Part shown: positions 38,301 through 53,300 of the stretch, one piece after another | How the letters are laid out: each line of letters starts with the position of its first letter | Position numbering within the stretch: position 1 is the first letter of the stretch | DNA from: Antedon mediterranea | Lineage: Eukaryota; Echinodermata; Crinoidea; Comatulida; Antedonidae | Direction: 5' to 3' | Assembly (NCBI RefSeq): GCF_964355755.1 | Contig: NC_092678.1 | Coordinates: 5,926,922 to 5,990,921 of the forward strand | Length of the DNA: 64,000 nt | Program-made: the position numbers and the translations under genes | Notes under the pieces: generated by a model | The model's input: only the letters and a program-made list of their open reading frames with translations | The model's database searches: none | Told to the model about the DNA's origin: nothing

Positions 38301-41300
38301 ATTTTTAACTGATGTTAAAAACAGAGCAAACATTAACAAATAAATTGTCAATCAAACTGTCCATCTCAGAGCAAGAAATTTGACAGCATTCTGTTGAACA
38401 GACCATCAACTTAAGTGCTTGTATATATGTATATATGTTTAATGGGAGTGTTTCTAGTATTTGATGTTAATCGGTTACGTTGTTTTAAACGACACAATTT
38501 TGAGTATGCAACTGTTTGTAGTAGTCACACCATAAAATGGCAATTTTGGTTGATTTGATTTCATTTTAAATATTTCAACAAAATCTATGTATCTTTAAAG
38601 TTATTTCAAACTAAAATATTATTATTTGCAACAGTACAAAAATATCCAACAATTTGCCATACTTAAAATGTTGCTGCTAAATTGCAATTTCTCCTGATTT
38701 TTCTAAAACAAGGAATTCAAAATTAATTAAATCAACAAGTTATTCTACAATACATAACTGTTCTCCAAAAGGTGACAACTCACAAACAAATTAAAATCGG
38801 ATATAGAAAAATTTAAAACAATACCACACCCAACTATATTGTTGCAAACATGCCAAATCTTGTTTTCATGAAATAAAAATCAACAGTTAACGATAAACTG
38901 AAAGAGTTCTGAACCAATTAAGTACCACTTTAATATGTCCACAACAATTTCTATATTTTTTTTCATTGCAGTGTGATTATATCAAAGTACTTTACTTCAA
39001 AATCTCATGATCGTGGTTTTAAGTCTTAGTTTTATAAAGGAGATAAAAAAACAAAAGTAGAAAAAATAAGATTATTTTCACACATGAATATAACTAATTT
39101 TATTTAACAGTAAAAATCAATGAATATGAAGTTTAAAATGCAAAGCACAGACAGGTGAGAGAAGGTGATTAAAACGCTCAAAGCATTGAAAATGTCAAAG
39201 AAAATAGACATTCTTGCCAGTTAAAATGGTAACATTCACCTGAGCACCAACGGCGGCAGGTGAAAAATGTACGCAAGAAAGTACAGAGACCTTGATATTT
39301 ATAAATACAAAGCGTAAAGTACAAATTTATATTTCTTCGTGAGGTAATTTCCCGATTGATCGTAATCAAAACGGTACTGGGTATGGTCTACTAGCTTTTC
39401 TGCTCCCAACCAGTACATCCATTCATAGAAGCCTTGATGAAGTAAGCCTATACCTAGTGGTGACCATAGAACGGTCCCGACATAACGACTATACTTCAGC
39501 TTTAGTCGATAGAAGATTAAAATATTGTTAGAGATAGAGTATACAATGTTTGATTATGTGTAGATATGTGATTTGTTCTATTATCCAAATGATGTTCCGT
39601 ATATAGGAGATGAAAATAGCAGTTGGGTGTGATTTTGAATAACAAATAGCCTAATTATCCTAGACTGTATATTATGCGATAAATAATATTTTATATATAT
39701 TTTTAAAAATATTTATTGTTATGATTATAATATTAATAAAAATATATTTGTTAGTATAAATTTAAAAATATAAAATATAGATATAAAGAAGAAAAGCAAA
39801 GAGATTATGGAGCGGCTATTCCTGAATATACAATAATAATTATCGTAAGTTTAATTTATAAATTTTAGATTTAGAACAAAGTACACAGTTAAAGCCACAT
39901 TCCCTACGTTTTTTAGATCTAATTTAAGATCACAAACTATATTTAATGTAAAAATAATACTATATGGTCCTATTGCGATAACTTTTTTTGTCTTTAAACG
40001 GTTAAAAATGTGAAAAATAATCGATTCTAATAATTATAGCGGCCCGCTATAAATCCCAAAATGCATTGCGCGCGGATTGATATTTTTGTTTTTCACCTGT
40101 AATTCGCCCACTTTTCGATCGATCGTGAAGCCAAAACAAATGGAAGACTCCTAACTTTTCAGCGAAAATACCGGGTTTTCCCCAATTTGTATCAACGGAG
40201 TCTGGCAAAAATAGAAAGACAATTAATGCAGCAACTATACAACGTCCGGCTAGGTATATAGCTAGCGTACGATGTTCGTACGTTATCGATGTTTACCAGC
40301 TAGGCCTACAAAACTAAGCCTAGCTAGGCTAGGCCTAAGACCGTCCACGAGAGGTCGATCGCCGCAAGCTACTTAGGTAGTGCATTGTTTCTCACTTTTT
40401 ATCATAATTTACCATAAAACGTACATTTAAGACAAGGAATGACATGGTTTAATGTTTTTAAAGTGATATATATGTATTATTTTCCAAAAAACGTCCAAAA
40501 TTGCAGGGAAGGGATCTTTAAACAGCACAAGTAAAACAGAAGACACATCATCAACAGAGATGGACTGTACATAAGTTACCAAAGCCTCTAATTGTCCAAG
40601 AACATAGAAGTTCATCAGTTATTATGTTGTGACAAACAATACATTATTATTATTATGTTGTACAAAAAGCAGAAAGAACTGCCAAATAAATTTTGAATAA
40701 TTGAGACGTATAGCTTAAATTGCGCAGTGGTGTGGACAACAAAGACAGCAACCTTCATCTACCCCAAGGTCCCTTTTTGTCATACATCAACCATCAAATG
40801 GTTTCCATTCATCTGTCTACATTAGGGAGCTTAGAAATACGTCCTAAATATTGCCAAATTAACAGGAAATACTTTAGTCGGTTGTCGCAAATAAAAAGCT
40901 CCCAAATGGAAGGTACTGAGATGGACCAGAACATTAGGGGAAACCCTTCAAAAGATAAGCTGGGTTCTCCTTTTCTGAGAAAATTTGTTCTACCACCAGA
41001 AATATAATCAAGGAGAGCTTAGAGAACATATGTTACTTTAACAACTATATGTTGAAGGAACCATGCTATAACTACCTGGCTACTCAAAAATAAGTACTGA
41101 AACCTGCTTGTACAAAGCAAAAATATTCCAATCGCTATGTAAATACTACTATATAGTCTGATGAAATTCTTATAAGATATATATACATATTATGCAAAGT
41201 TTTTTCCTTAATGATAATTTGCTTTTCTGTTAATCCATCTCTTGAGCAATGGAAAATGTAAGTGAAGTTAACCATATATATTGCTGCTGCTGCCGGCAAG

Positions 41301-44300
41301 TCCATCTTATCGAGATATTCTACTAACAACTGTAAATAAGATTCCAAATGAAATCGGAAATCGAGTCCTAGTTTTTATCTGAAACTTCCTAATTGCGTTA
41401 AATTATGCAGAAATTTATTCTATATAAATGTAAAACGGATACATTTTTTCCATGAAATGTTGTTAATACTTTAAAAGGTTTCTACGAATGTTTTATATGA
41501 AAACATATGGTAACTGGATGGATTAAATATATATTTATTAATACCTCCCCTAAAATCTGTATTGAGTTAAATGAGGGTTGATTAATTTGTTTCGGAAAAC
41601 TCATAATAATGCATAACTTTGTACATTTCATTGTAGAAGGATCTGCAATGTTATAATTATGAGTCACTAGACGACATGCCTATCTAATAAAACATTTATT
41701 CTAGGCAAGCTCATGTTCCTGAGCATGTGCAGAATGACTTTTTGACTTGATAGCTGCGTAGTTGAGTGGCACGTTGTGAAAAAGAAATTTGACTGAATGC
41801 TACAAATGTATTTTCAACACCATTAATTCACCATTAATTCACCATTATTACTGATTCTCAAATTGTGAATAAACGTCTCTATCAGTCAGTCAAATTACAA
41901 CAGAAATTGCGTAAGTCTGAAGTAGGTATTATAGTCATCATATGGATTCATTTCATAGGCTATTACTTAATCTGACAAACAAAAGATTTATGCTTTTGGG
42001 ATGGGGGCATATAGAAGAGTCCTTCGAGTTCCCTTGCAATGAAGATGAATCACTGGGTGTAGACACCATAAACCCTGCAATGATGCTATGAAAACCAACG
42101 GCACAAGATTCTTCAGTCATGTCATTCGTCAAAGAGGTTTTGATAAAGAAATAACAAAAATGGCGACACCTAACAATGTCATGGGAAAATGATGTCAAAA
42201 AATGGATTGGACAAGGATTGACAACATCATCAGCTGTGGACAGTAAATGTTGCCATGAAAAAGTGATGACCATTACAGCAAGATTCGCGCCACCGGACTA
42301 AGAGAGATCCAACATTGTTAACCATAAAACACCTTGTATAGGCCTCAACTACAGAAGTTCAAACTTCTAGAAGATTAGCATACAAGGAGAAAAAATCATC
42401 TATATGTATCGATAAATATAACACTTTAGCAACTATAAAAATGATTACACAGATTAGAGTAAAATTATGCTAACTACAGGAAATGTAATTCACAATAAAA
42501 TCAGAAGACAAGATAAATGCAACAGTTATCTATCAAATTGTCAAGAATCGTTCTTGACAAAATAAGCTCCTAGATTTATGCCATAAATCAATGAAACTAC
42601 GATGTAGATTCTATTTTGGAAGAGTTAGTTGATAAGACTTAACTTTGGAGTTCATTTAATGAGCTTCTTCTCCATTCTATTGATTAGACTTCTATTCTAC
42701 ATTCGGTTAGCTACTATTCAACATTCAGTTTCTCATCATCATACCATCATCGTTGGTCACATTTATGCAGCTAAAGCTTCCTAATTTCATTAATTTATTT
42801 TTTTATTTCCTTTTTAATATCTACAGAAAGCGGTTAAATAATACTCAACATGATGCAGATAGAAAATTGAGTATTCAGTAACAAACGGTCCATCCATCAA
42901 ATAACATCAAGTTTTCCTTTCATCAAAAATAAACATTAAGGAAACAGAATGTGCAGATATTAATAATTTGTAAACTAGACTAAACTCGATGGGAATGTTT
43001 CAAAATATTGATTATCATCAAACATGTTACACTTACCTGTTAAATTCACAGACAAATGTGATTTGCAGAAAATAAATCTTGCAGAAGTGAAAGAAATCAC
43101 ACATAAACTAGAATTTAAGTTTTTGCTCAATTTAAGCATGCGCCTTTTACTCCCACAAGTATAATACACAGCAGAAGTAATGTTACATTTAACATAAAAA
43201 CATATATTTTCTCTCAATAGTCACAATGAAAGAATAGTATTTAATTAAGGTTGATTCCCACTAGAGACGCAAGGACATAGAGGCAACGTAAGTGAGTGGA
43301 TCAAATCACTTGCGTTGGGCTTATACAGTATCTGTGCAGTGTGTTTCTGGTGAGAATCAACATTAAGCATTTTATATACACTCTACTACACTTCGGAAAT
43401 ATATTGGTCCAAACAGTTTAACATTGAATGCGTGTCATTTAATTTAATTTCATTTCATTATTTATTTGGTCTATTTAAGTATATACAAAACAAAAAAAAC
43501 TGAAATTGGGGAGACCAGGGTCAACCTAAGTGAACTTAATCACTGTAGCTGAGCCGGTTGACCCAACCCCAAAGTCAGTTTACACATAAAAGACGTAAAG
43601 ACAAAATACAGTATGGCATGTATGGCCACATATTTGAATGTATATGTAAAAATAGTTGACGACAATGACACTATGGTGCGCATTGTTACGTATACGAAAG
43701 ATACGCACCATTTAGAGGTAATTTACGAACATATTGTATCTGCATGCGGTACCTATGCACCTATAAACCAAATGTTGAATTGTGCGCCATTTCTCACATA
43801 GCGCATAAGTTCAATCACTACATCATCTCCACATTGACGGATGTAATGATTCCCTTAGAATGGTGTTGCTACTGCGATTACTTTCTGAATGTCGAAGACT
43901 ATTCCCCAAGGGACTACACATGCGTTCTATTCATAGCTAGAGTACTAAAAAAAGGGGTGTGATGAATGCGCACCTTTAAGCAATAACAGCGAGCGACATT
44001 TAAAATTAAACAACATGATACATGTACATGATACATTATTACAATCGTTTTGCTATTCTTGAAATACTGTACATCTATTTTGTGGGTAATACTTGATCTA
44101 TTATTGCAAATTTCTTATTTTCGATAATAATAATAATAACAGCAATTTCCCAATATGCTCATGACGTTATATGTTTCAACTCCATGCTCCTCTCGGTCCG
44201 GAGTGTCGCGAATTCTAGCATTTTTTGTCTGTCACATAATATTCCCAAATTATATTAAGTGACATAATAGGAAAAAAGAAGAAGATTAACATTATTAAGA

Positions 44301-47300
44301 AAGAGTAGAGGATTGTCTACCGGTGTGCTGATCTCGGTAGGCCCTGCACTGATGACTGCCGTGAGTCTGTGGAGGGCCTAATCCTAATTTCCTCATACTT
44401 TCAGTTAATTTTAAGGATGATATGATAAATACCTTTACATTATAAAACTCTCCGGTGTAATCAACTTAAAGTACACCAGTACAATACATAATGGGATGCA
44501 ACAATAATTGGTATTCTACTCAAAAAGAGAATGGGTCCTCTCCCAGTGTTCTGATCAATGTAGGCGCTGCACTGCAGCTGCCGTAGGCCAAAACCAGAAC
44601 CTGCCTTGCTTCTAAACTAAGAGCGATTAATAATAAATTTACATTTCACAAATGATTTACAATTACGTAAACTAATTGATTGATTGACACTATGTATACC
44701 TATAGCGATAAGCTTGCTAATGCTGTACATCATTAAAATATTTATATGTACTTTTGAACGTTGGTGACATTGAGAATGAAGACTACATGTTTAATGAAGC
44801 TAAGCCACACTTGAGGCCTGACAGGCGTAGCTCAACAGGAGATGAATGAGGGGGCAAAGGGTTATGAACACTTTCTGAATTACAATTCTTTTTAAAAATA
44901 AAATGTACTAATTTTAAATACATGATTTCTTTCTCTTTATAATAATTCATGATAGCAAACTAGAAAGTTGCTAGTAGATTTTTTTATTTTTTTATTATTG
45001 CTCTTATTTGAATATTTGCTGGTTGTTATCTTTGAAAAATAGTAACTTTTTAGCAGGCATAGTTACTTGTGCTTCTCTGCTTTTTAGTGTGATCATGGAG
45101 GAATTATTTATCTAAAGCATGATTCCCACTAGTGAAGTAACGCAGCGATGTATTGACAAAAAGTGCTGTGTTGTGTAATCACAAGTGGGAACAGACGGCG
45201 CAACAGTGCTGCAAACATCGCAGGTTTGATTTCACGCAGACAGGGCAACACAATTTTTAGAATTTTCTTATGTTGCGTAGGTTGTACAAAGAAGGTTTTA
45301 AACTATTTACGGTTAACATTAAAAATTAATGTACATTGTGGGTTCTTTTTGTATATTTAATTTATTCATTAAGCATACACTTTTATTTCAGTAGCAAAAA
45401 AATACATTGGTACATTCTGGGAATGAAATAATGCAAGAATGATTAAAACCTCTCACACACACACACACACACTAATAAAAAAATACCATACTTTACACAC
45501 AGTCCAAATAGTGGATAAATTATTTAATCAATTTTACTATCAAAAATGCAATACAATGTTTTCTTTAAAAAAAAGTGAATTAATAGACTATTTAGCAATC
45601 AAATTCAAATAAGCTAAGACGAGTGAGTTTGGGCTATCGAACAACAGGGATGTAGATATTGATGTATGCTGGCTACCCTTATAAATGTAGTAAGTCAAGG
45701 GCATTTAAGTAAAATTTAAACTTACTGTACATATGTCTTTTTTATACAGGTAGAAATATCAATCATAAACGTTTATGTATTATGTTCTTTATCGAAAAAA
45801 AAAAATTAAAAAAATGGAAAAACTTCGGTTAGGTAGGATTAGTAAGTAGGTTATAAACATTAGCAAAAGTATTAGAAACTGTAATGGGTTCTAAATGTTT
45901 CCCCTTAATAGGCATTTTACTGTATGATGTGCATGCATTAAAAATGAATTGTCCTCCAAAAAATAATTGTTCAACATTTTTATGTGGAATATGCAATTTT
46001 AATGTCACATAATAGTATATTCACTTTTACAAAAAATTGGATTAAAAATTTTTTTTATTAATATTTATTAAATATTATTAAGTATTACATTTTACAAGCA
46101 AGGCCATAAAGAGAGCTGTAGCGATCACATCTCACATAAAAGTATCCCTCTATATCGGCCAGACTTCTCTTGACACGAAGAAACATTTAATCAAAGTCAT
46201 GCTTTATAATCGATATTATTAGTCTCAAGGTCAATGCATAAACAACTATAAAACAAGCAGACTTCAAATACAGACAAATATTTACGAGTATTTTAGCTTT
46301 CTAGGGAATCGTAATCTATAAGCTATAAATGTACAGTCATGCTATAAAAACAACAATGTTATAAATTGCATCAATACGGACAACTACAAACTTTTATGGG
46401 AATGGAATGAAGCATTGTGTCAATACATTGTTTGACGTTCATACTATTGAATTCTGCCAAGTTGTAAACAATTATCCTCTATAGCAATGTCACCAACCTG
46501 TGATGATTATTATCGAAGCATAATATAAGACCAGACTTAGAAAAGAATACTCAATCTCTCCACATTTTTCAAGTAGCTCTATTTCCTCTTCTGAGAATTT
46601 AAAAGCATCCCCACCTCACCAATTCTTTGTTGTTGTTGTTTTTTTTGGAAGGGAAGGGTGGGACAGGGAGGGAATGCACCAACTACAAAACAAAGGCTAA
46701 GGATATATACTACCGTGGAAAGAAATTGTTTTGTCATAAATAAAATATTTGTTATAAATTTGTGCCGATCATCATCTGATTAACAGTGCTGTATCTCCAT
46801 ATATGACAATATTTCCATATTATCATAGGCAAATTTCATAATAGAGCATCTTATCTCAAATCACATGTGGATTCTTATGTAAGGGAAGGTTTAGGTTAGG
46901 GTCTATGATACAGGCATCACATGTGAAACACATACATCCTGTATCATGTATTTTGCTTGTGATACTGGACACAGTATCAACAATCAACTGCAATCAAAAG
47001 GTTGAATGTATTTTTAAACAACATTGTCAAGCCAGAATTGTTCATGCAAATGTCAGATAAATAACAACTTTATTAGATAATAAACAGAATTCCTGGATGA
47101 ATTACGAAGCTATATTTGTCTCTATTCAGATCATGCACTAGCGCGAGTCTTTTAAATAAAGATCTTTAAGATCTAAAAATGTTTCCCACAAATGACGTAA
47201 ACTTGACTGACGAATTTAAAGTTGGAAAATATTCTAGTTGTCTATATTAGTAATTGATTAAAAAAATGTAGTACCTAAGTATGTGCTCTTTCGAATAAAC

Positions 47301-50300
47301 CACAATATACAATAATAATGGAATCAAAGGGCTTACAATATTAAATTTATTGACAGATTTTCTAATACAATCTGTTATCTATTTCTGTTAGTTAGGCTTA
47401 ATTGCTTTCACAGTCATAATTTTAAGTAAAACCTTTTAGTGTAAAACATTATGTATTGCAACCTTTAAACACAGACAGACGAATGGAAAATTTAATTATA
47501 CTTTCAGTATTTGTATATACATGTATTTGTTATTCTTAATGTTGCTTCGGATTGAAGTGGAGAGACTATAATGTTTGATAAATTCGAAAAAAATGTGCAT
47601 TCATTCATTTTAAATTTAACTATATATACATACAGTAGTTTAATTTGATTTATTTATAGTTTGTAACGCACCTGAGTATATCCTTGGAATTTGATTGGTT
47701 AATTCTGTATCATATGCTGTTCAATATTACTTCTATTGCATCTATATATAAATTTACGTAAGGGCAAAATTCGGTAAATCGCGCCTTACTTCTATAATTT
47801 TTACTCGATGGTATATAAAGTTGGTTCGTACTTTCGGTACTGATTTTAACCACCTGATGTAACCCTGTTTACTAATTAAATTAAGTTAGATAATTAGTTA
47901 TTGACAATTAAAACGAATTTAGGTTCAACGATTTGCCCCAAATAGGGGTGTTTTCCGATCGTGGTATACACTGTCTAATGGATGTCCATCTTGAAAAATA
48001 CCCGCCACAAAAATGCGAGGAGGCTTCGCATTTTCCTATCTCCTCCTACGATAATTGTTTTTAATAGCTGAAAACCGGTTGAACAGTTCGAGTACAGCAT
48101 CATAATGTTGAAGACAGGCCGATTTTCTTTAAAAAATACTATTTTGATACATTTAATATACGTTTTTACAAATGTATTGATTTGTGATGAATGGAACATT
48201 CCAAATTATTTGGTTTAACCATACAGGTATAGATTTAGATTTATGGGCCCCCTTGGAGAATAAACATAAATAGTATTGCAATGCTGTACAATACTGTTAA
48301 GGTATTAACCACTTTTGATCGCAATTTGAATCGCAAATTTCTTACTGTGAGTGTTGGTACTGTTAGATGTAATATAAAAATATATACAAATAAACTTTAT
48401 TACTGTGAGTGTGGGTAGGCCCTACTGTTAGATTATAAACATATAATATACAAATAAACATTCTAAATTATTTGGTTTAACCATAGAGGTATAGATTTAG
48501 ATTTATGGGCCCCCTTGGAGAATAAACATAAATAGTATTGCAATGCTGTACAATACTGTTAAGGTATTAACCACTTTTGATCGCAATTTGAATCGCAAAT
48601 TTCTTACTGTGAGTGTTCTGTTAGATGTAATATAAAAATATATACAAATAAACTTTATTACTGTGAGTGTGGGTAGGCCCTACTGTTAGATTATAAACAT
48701 ATAATATACAAATAAATAAACGTTATTACTGACAGTTGCTTCTCAACGTTTGTATTAATTAATAATTTAAAAATATATAAACGTCGTAGTGGTGTATCGT
48801 TACATGTACTTTACTATTTCATATCAATCGACTATGACAGTGAGAGTTTTAACAAAGTACCGTATTAAATCGTAAATGTTTTACTGTATTTAGTGGTATA
48901 TTATTTATAGGCCTATAAAACATTAAAAACAATATTTCGTTACTGAGTGGATAAGAATATATTTTAAAATGTTTCCTCTTTGTACCTATCTTCTTCCCCC
49001 ATCCCTCAACCCTTAATGTTACATACAAAACACAAATTGGGTTTGTTTAAATGAGTCCAAATAAAAAAAATTTGACTCATTTTGTTTCTCTCTCGGAAGT
49101 AATTCCCAGGGTGCTAATTTTTGTTGACTACATAAACAATGTGTATATTAATTCGTTTCTGTAAACGACAATGTATTATAGTCCTGCGGTACGTACATTT
49201 GAAATCTCCATTTTTTTCTCGCTGGAAATACTGTGTATTCGAGAACCATCTGTGGGCACGACCTAGATGGTACGCGAGCGAAGCGAGCGTGCCATCTAGT
49301 GTTAACAATTCTATTAAAGCTTTTTGTAAAGATATTGAAAATAGTAAAGATAGATTTCCAAAGGAAATATGTATAGTGACACAACTAAGTATATCCTTAG
49401 GATTTGATTGGTTAATTCTGTATCATATGCTGTTCAATATTACTTCTATTGCATGGTAACAATTATATTAGTTCTATTCCATGACAGCTTGTTGTAAAGA
49501 TTTTGAGAATAGTAAAGTTAAATGTGTAGTTTGTGTGTTCCCAAAAGAAATATATATATGAGGCCTGGCATCACAAAAGCGGCGCAGAGTCGAAACCCGA
49601 ATTTTTGAGATATTTAGCCTTGAAGTTCAGAATGTGAAAAACGGCCCATTTTAAAATTTCAACAAAAAACGATAGTATAAACACTTATCTTTAACATATC
49701 AAACTCTTGTTCATAAAAAAATATCACAAGTATGTGTATTTTGCAATTATTTAATTCGTTTCCATTGAAAATCATTAGGAAATTGTATTTTTGTTCACTC
49801 AAAAATCAACTTTCTTTACGGCGCTTTTGTAAACAAACCACTAACCCGAATCACGTCATGTTTGGTACCTATCTGTTCGAAAATATATCAGCTACCATAA
49901 ATTTTAACAACCTAAGGGATTTTTTTAAATCTAGCCAATGGAAATTGTTTTATTAAGGTGTTAGGTTGCTGAATTTTCTAAGAAGAATTTATGAATCCTT
50001 GACTGTGATTGGCTATAGAGATAAATTACGCTCTCTGATTGGCTGACGCTTTTGTTTACGATTAGCAGCATGGCTTCTATTGTAGTTTCTCGAATGAACG
50101 TTTTAAGATTTTGTTAATCGTTACTTTTATCCATATATTTTTTTAAAATAACAAAAAATATAATATCATGTACCACACAGTGATATATTTTCGACTAGTT
50201 TGCGGTTATATTGAAAAGAAAATAGTGAGTTTTGACAGAGAGTCTTGTCGTGTTGATCGGAGGGCTAGGCTAGGCCAAGCTAATCGGCGTCGCTACTTCA

Positions 50301-53300
50301 TTGTTGATTTTCTCAAAATAAAGATTTCCTGAGCTAGAAAGTGACTCGTATGTTTTTATTAATAACTCTTCATATAATAAACCAATTTTAATAAACAACG
50401 GCTCATTTTAAAGCTTATTAAATATAGATTACGAATATATAAAAATCGAAAAAAATATTATTTCCGACACTACGGCGATTTTGTGATGCCATGCCTCATA
50501 TAGTTTATAGATTTCTAACACATCTGAGTATCCTTGGAATTTGATTGGTTAATTCTGTATCATGTGTTGTTCAATATTATTTATATTGCATGGTAACAAT
50601 TCTATTATTTCTATTCCATGCTTTTTGTAAAGATTTTGAGAATTTGAGTTTGTGCATTTTCAAAAGGGAATATATTATGGTTAAAAATGTTTTGGTTGCT
50701 GGACGTCGGTCATTAGTTCTAATTACACTAGCTGAGAAGCTGAATAAAATAACTTATTATTGTATGCTTATTCCTATCTCTAGTAATTAATCACAATATC
50801 GTGATATTCAAAACAACTAAAATATTAATCTTAATCTAATTGAAATCATCAAAGCGTTCATTGTATATCACAATGCATCTCGGATTTAGTAATTAATTTG
50901 CGATACAAGTTTTATCTTACAACATATTATTTCTCATGAAGAAAAATTTTAAAATGTTCTAATAAGAAAAGGTGTAGTAGAATCCAAGATATTAAATACA
51001 GTAGAATGTATTAGAGGGAGCAGGCTGGTTTTTCCCACTGACATTTGCATCATCGATATTTAAATGTATGGTCCTTTAATACATTAAACATTTTTTTTAA
51101 ATAGAAATTTCCTGTGAATGTCATTTTGTTTACTCCACAAGAATTACCCACAGAAATTTAACGAGTGTGAAAGGATGTTTAAACCACAATTATTCCTGTT
51201 GTGTTTGATTTCTCCAGGTACCTGTAACACTGAAGGCGACGTGATCCATCTAAACCACAATCACAAAACAGGAAATCATGCCTCATATATCACTTCTTAC
51301 ATCAAGTAAAATGAAAACATAAGCAAAAATTAATACTTATTGGTTTAAGCACGGTTCATAATAATATTTTATCTTTACATATATTAATTCATACTGCGAG
51401 AAACTAAATCGCCCACTAATTAAAAATGGATACAAAAGTCAAAATAATACCAGACTTTGTTTAAAAGCAACATTACTTTTCATTTGAGTTTACAAATTTT
51501 CATTTCTGTCAGCAGTAGCACAAAGTCAAAAGCTTCTTAATGTTTATGTCCTCTGGGAATATAACTGCCTAAAGGCACGGCGCGAAAACTGGAAATTGTC
51601 AGCAAGGTGCCATTCTGAAGTAACTGTACTGAATGCAATAGTACATTTATATCACTTAGTAAACTAATTTGCAAGTAGTGCCAAGGTTGGACTCAAACTC
51701 ACAATCTCCATATCACTAGCTGAGTGTTCATGGCTTTATATACCACCAAGCTTACAATGATGGCTAGGCAAAACAAGAACCAATTGGCTCCATGACATAA
51801 AAAAGCTACTTTTGAGAAATTATCATTGTGACTGTAATATCATGGTTGGTCCCTACTTAAAATGAACTTTTCTATAAAGGTCTTAAAAACAGTATAAGTA
51901 TATCATCCAGTTATAATTAAATAATTTAAAAAAATTGGCTCTTCATTTAAAATTCACTCTACAGCTCCAATGATCTGTTGACATTTTGTACAGGATTGGC
52001 TGCTCAAATATTTGCTCTAAAATTGTCCAATATGAGTAAACACAAGATGTAAATAATATAACAATTGAAAAAATCAATGTTATTTTAGAAAGTGTTTCAA
52101 TTTTAAGAAATGATAACTGAAATCACATGATATACACAAGGTACAGTGACAATCACATGTTTAGAACATCTGGCAAATCAATATAGCAAGATGACATCAC
52201 ATTATTGACTTAAGTTATTAATGTTCACAAGAGGCTCCACACGTTGGATTGAAATGATACTTTGTAAACAACCCATTGAGGCACCACTGGTTTAATGAAC
52301 AAATGATTTTACTAAATGAGTGGGGTTGTGGCTTGGTGGTTATGATGCTTGGCTACCACTCCAATGGTCCTGGGTTCAAGTCCTGTCACATGTCAGGATT
52401 TTTTCTGAGGACCAAATTACTCCACTCCCAAAGACTTGTAATAAGACTTTGTTTATGTAGAGCATCTTGTGTATATGTTTGTCTTGTGAACCTCTGAGGG
52501 TCCCTAATGAGCAGCAATAGCTGAATGGATCACCCTCATTAAATATGGTTTAAAAAAAACAAAAAAAAAACTTCTGTTACAACAACAACAAATAATAATA
52601 ACAAAACTGTGGCTTCTATTAACGCACTGATTTGTAAAACCGCTGTTTTTTAATAAAACCTTCCATTCGGTGAAACCACTGTTCATTGCTGAATCAAACC
52701 TAACCTACATATGACCTTAAAAATACCATTACTGACAACTAACTAACCATGACAGGACATGAACCCATAATGACAGCGTTACAAGATAAGCACTCAGCCA
52801 CTCTTGCATGATGCTTCTCAAATTACGCGTCTAATACCGAGAGGATTATACGATCAACCAAAATGAATTATATGAATAGCAACACAAGACAGCATCCACC
52901 TAAGCTAGCAACATTTTCTTTAAACCTGTCTTCGGGCGAAATTCACTTTAATCAAAGTTAACCAGGTTCTTTTCCATGTTGATCACCGGAGCTTTATTTG
53001 TCCTCCATAATGTTTACGATGGATGGTTAGAAACTCGTTACTGCGTCGACCTACTTCGGTACCCAGGTAATCACGAGTTTCATTAATCTACTTTCGACTA
53101 TGGATTAATTATTGATTTTCAAATAGCAATTGTGAGATTTCTTTACATTCATAGACAATATAAAATATAACACAATACTACAGGTAATAATAATACCTAT
53201 AAATTTACAAAATCATCATTGATTTTACAATAACAATTTTCGAGTCAAGATTAAAAACAATACAAGTTGATTTAATATAAGTTTTCATCGTTGGAATATA

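Noticed and set aside
40720-41007. 95-residue plus-strand frame
   Set aside because: No family resemblance, no splice context, and a length expected by chance over a 28-kb intron.
43613-43962. Two overlapping small plus-strand frames with ordinary amino-acid composition
   Set aside because: They contain small inverted repeats (ATGGTGCG/CGCACCAT), break into each other and match no family I recognise.
52316-52390. tRNA genes at 52316, 55764, 56311, 57196 and 57834
   Set aside because: A and B boxes are present but acceptor stems do not pair well by eye, no 3' end structure is seen, and bodies with A-rich tails follow in the better copies; these are SINE heads.
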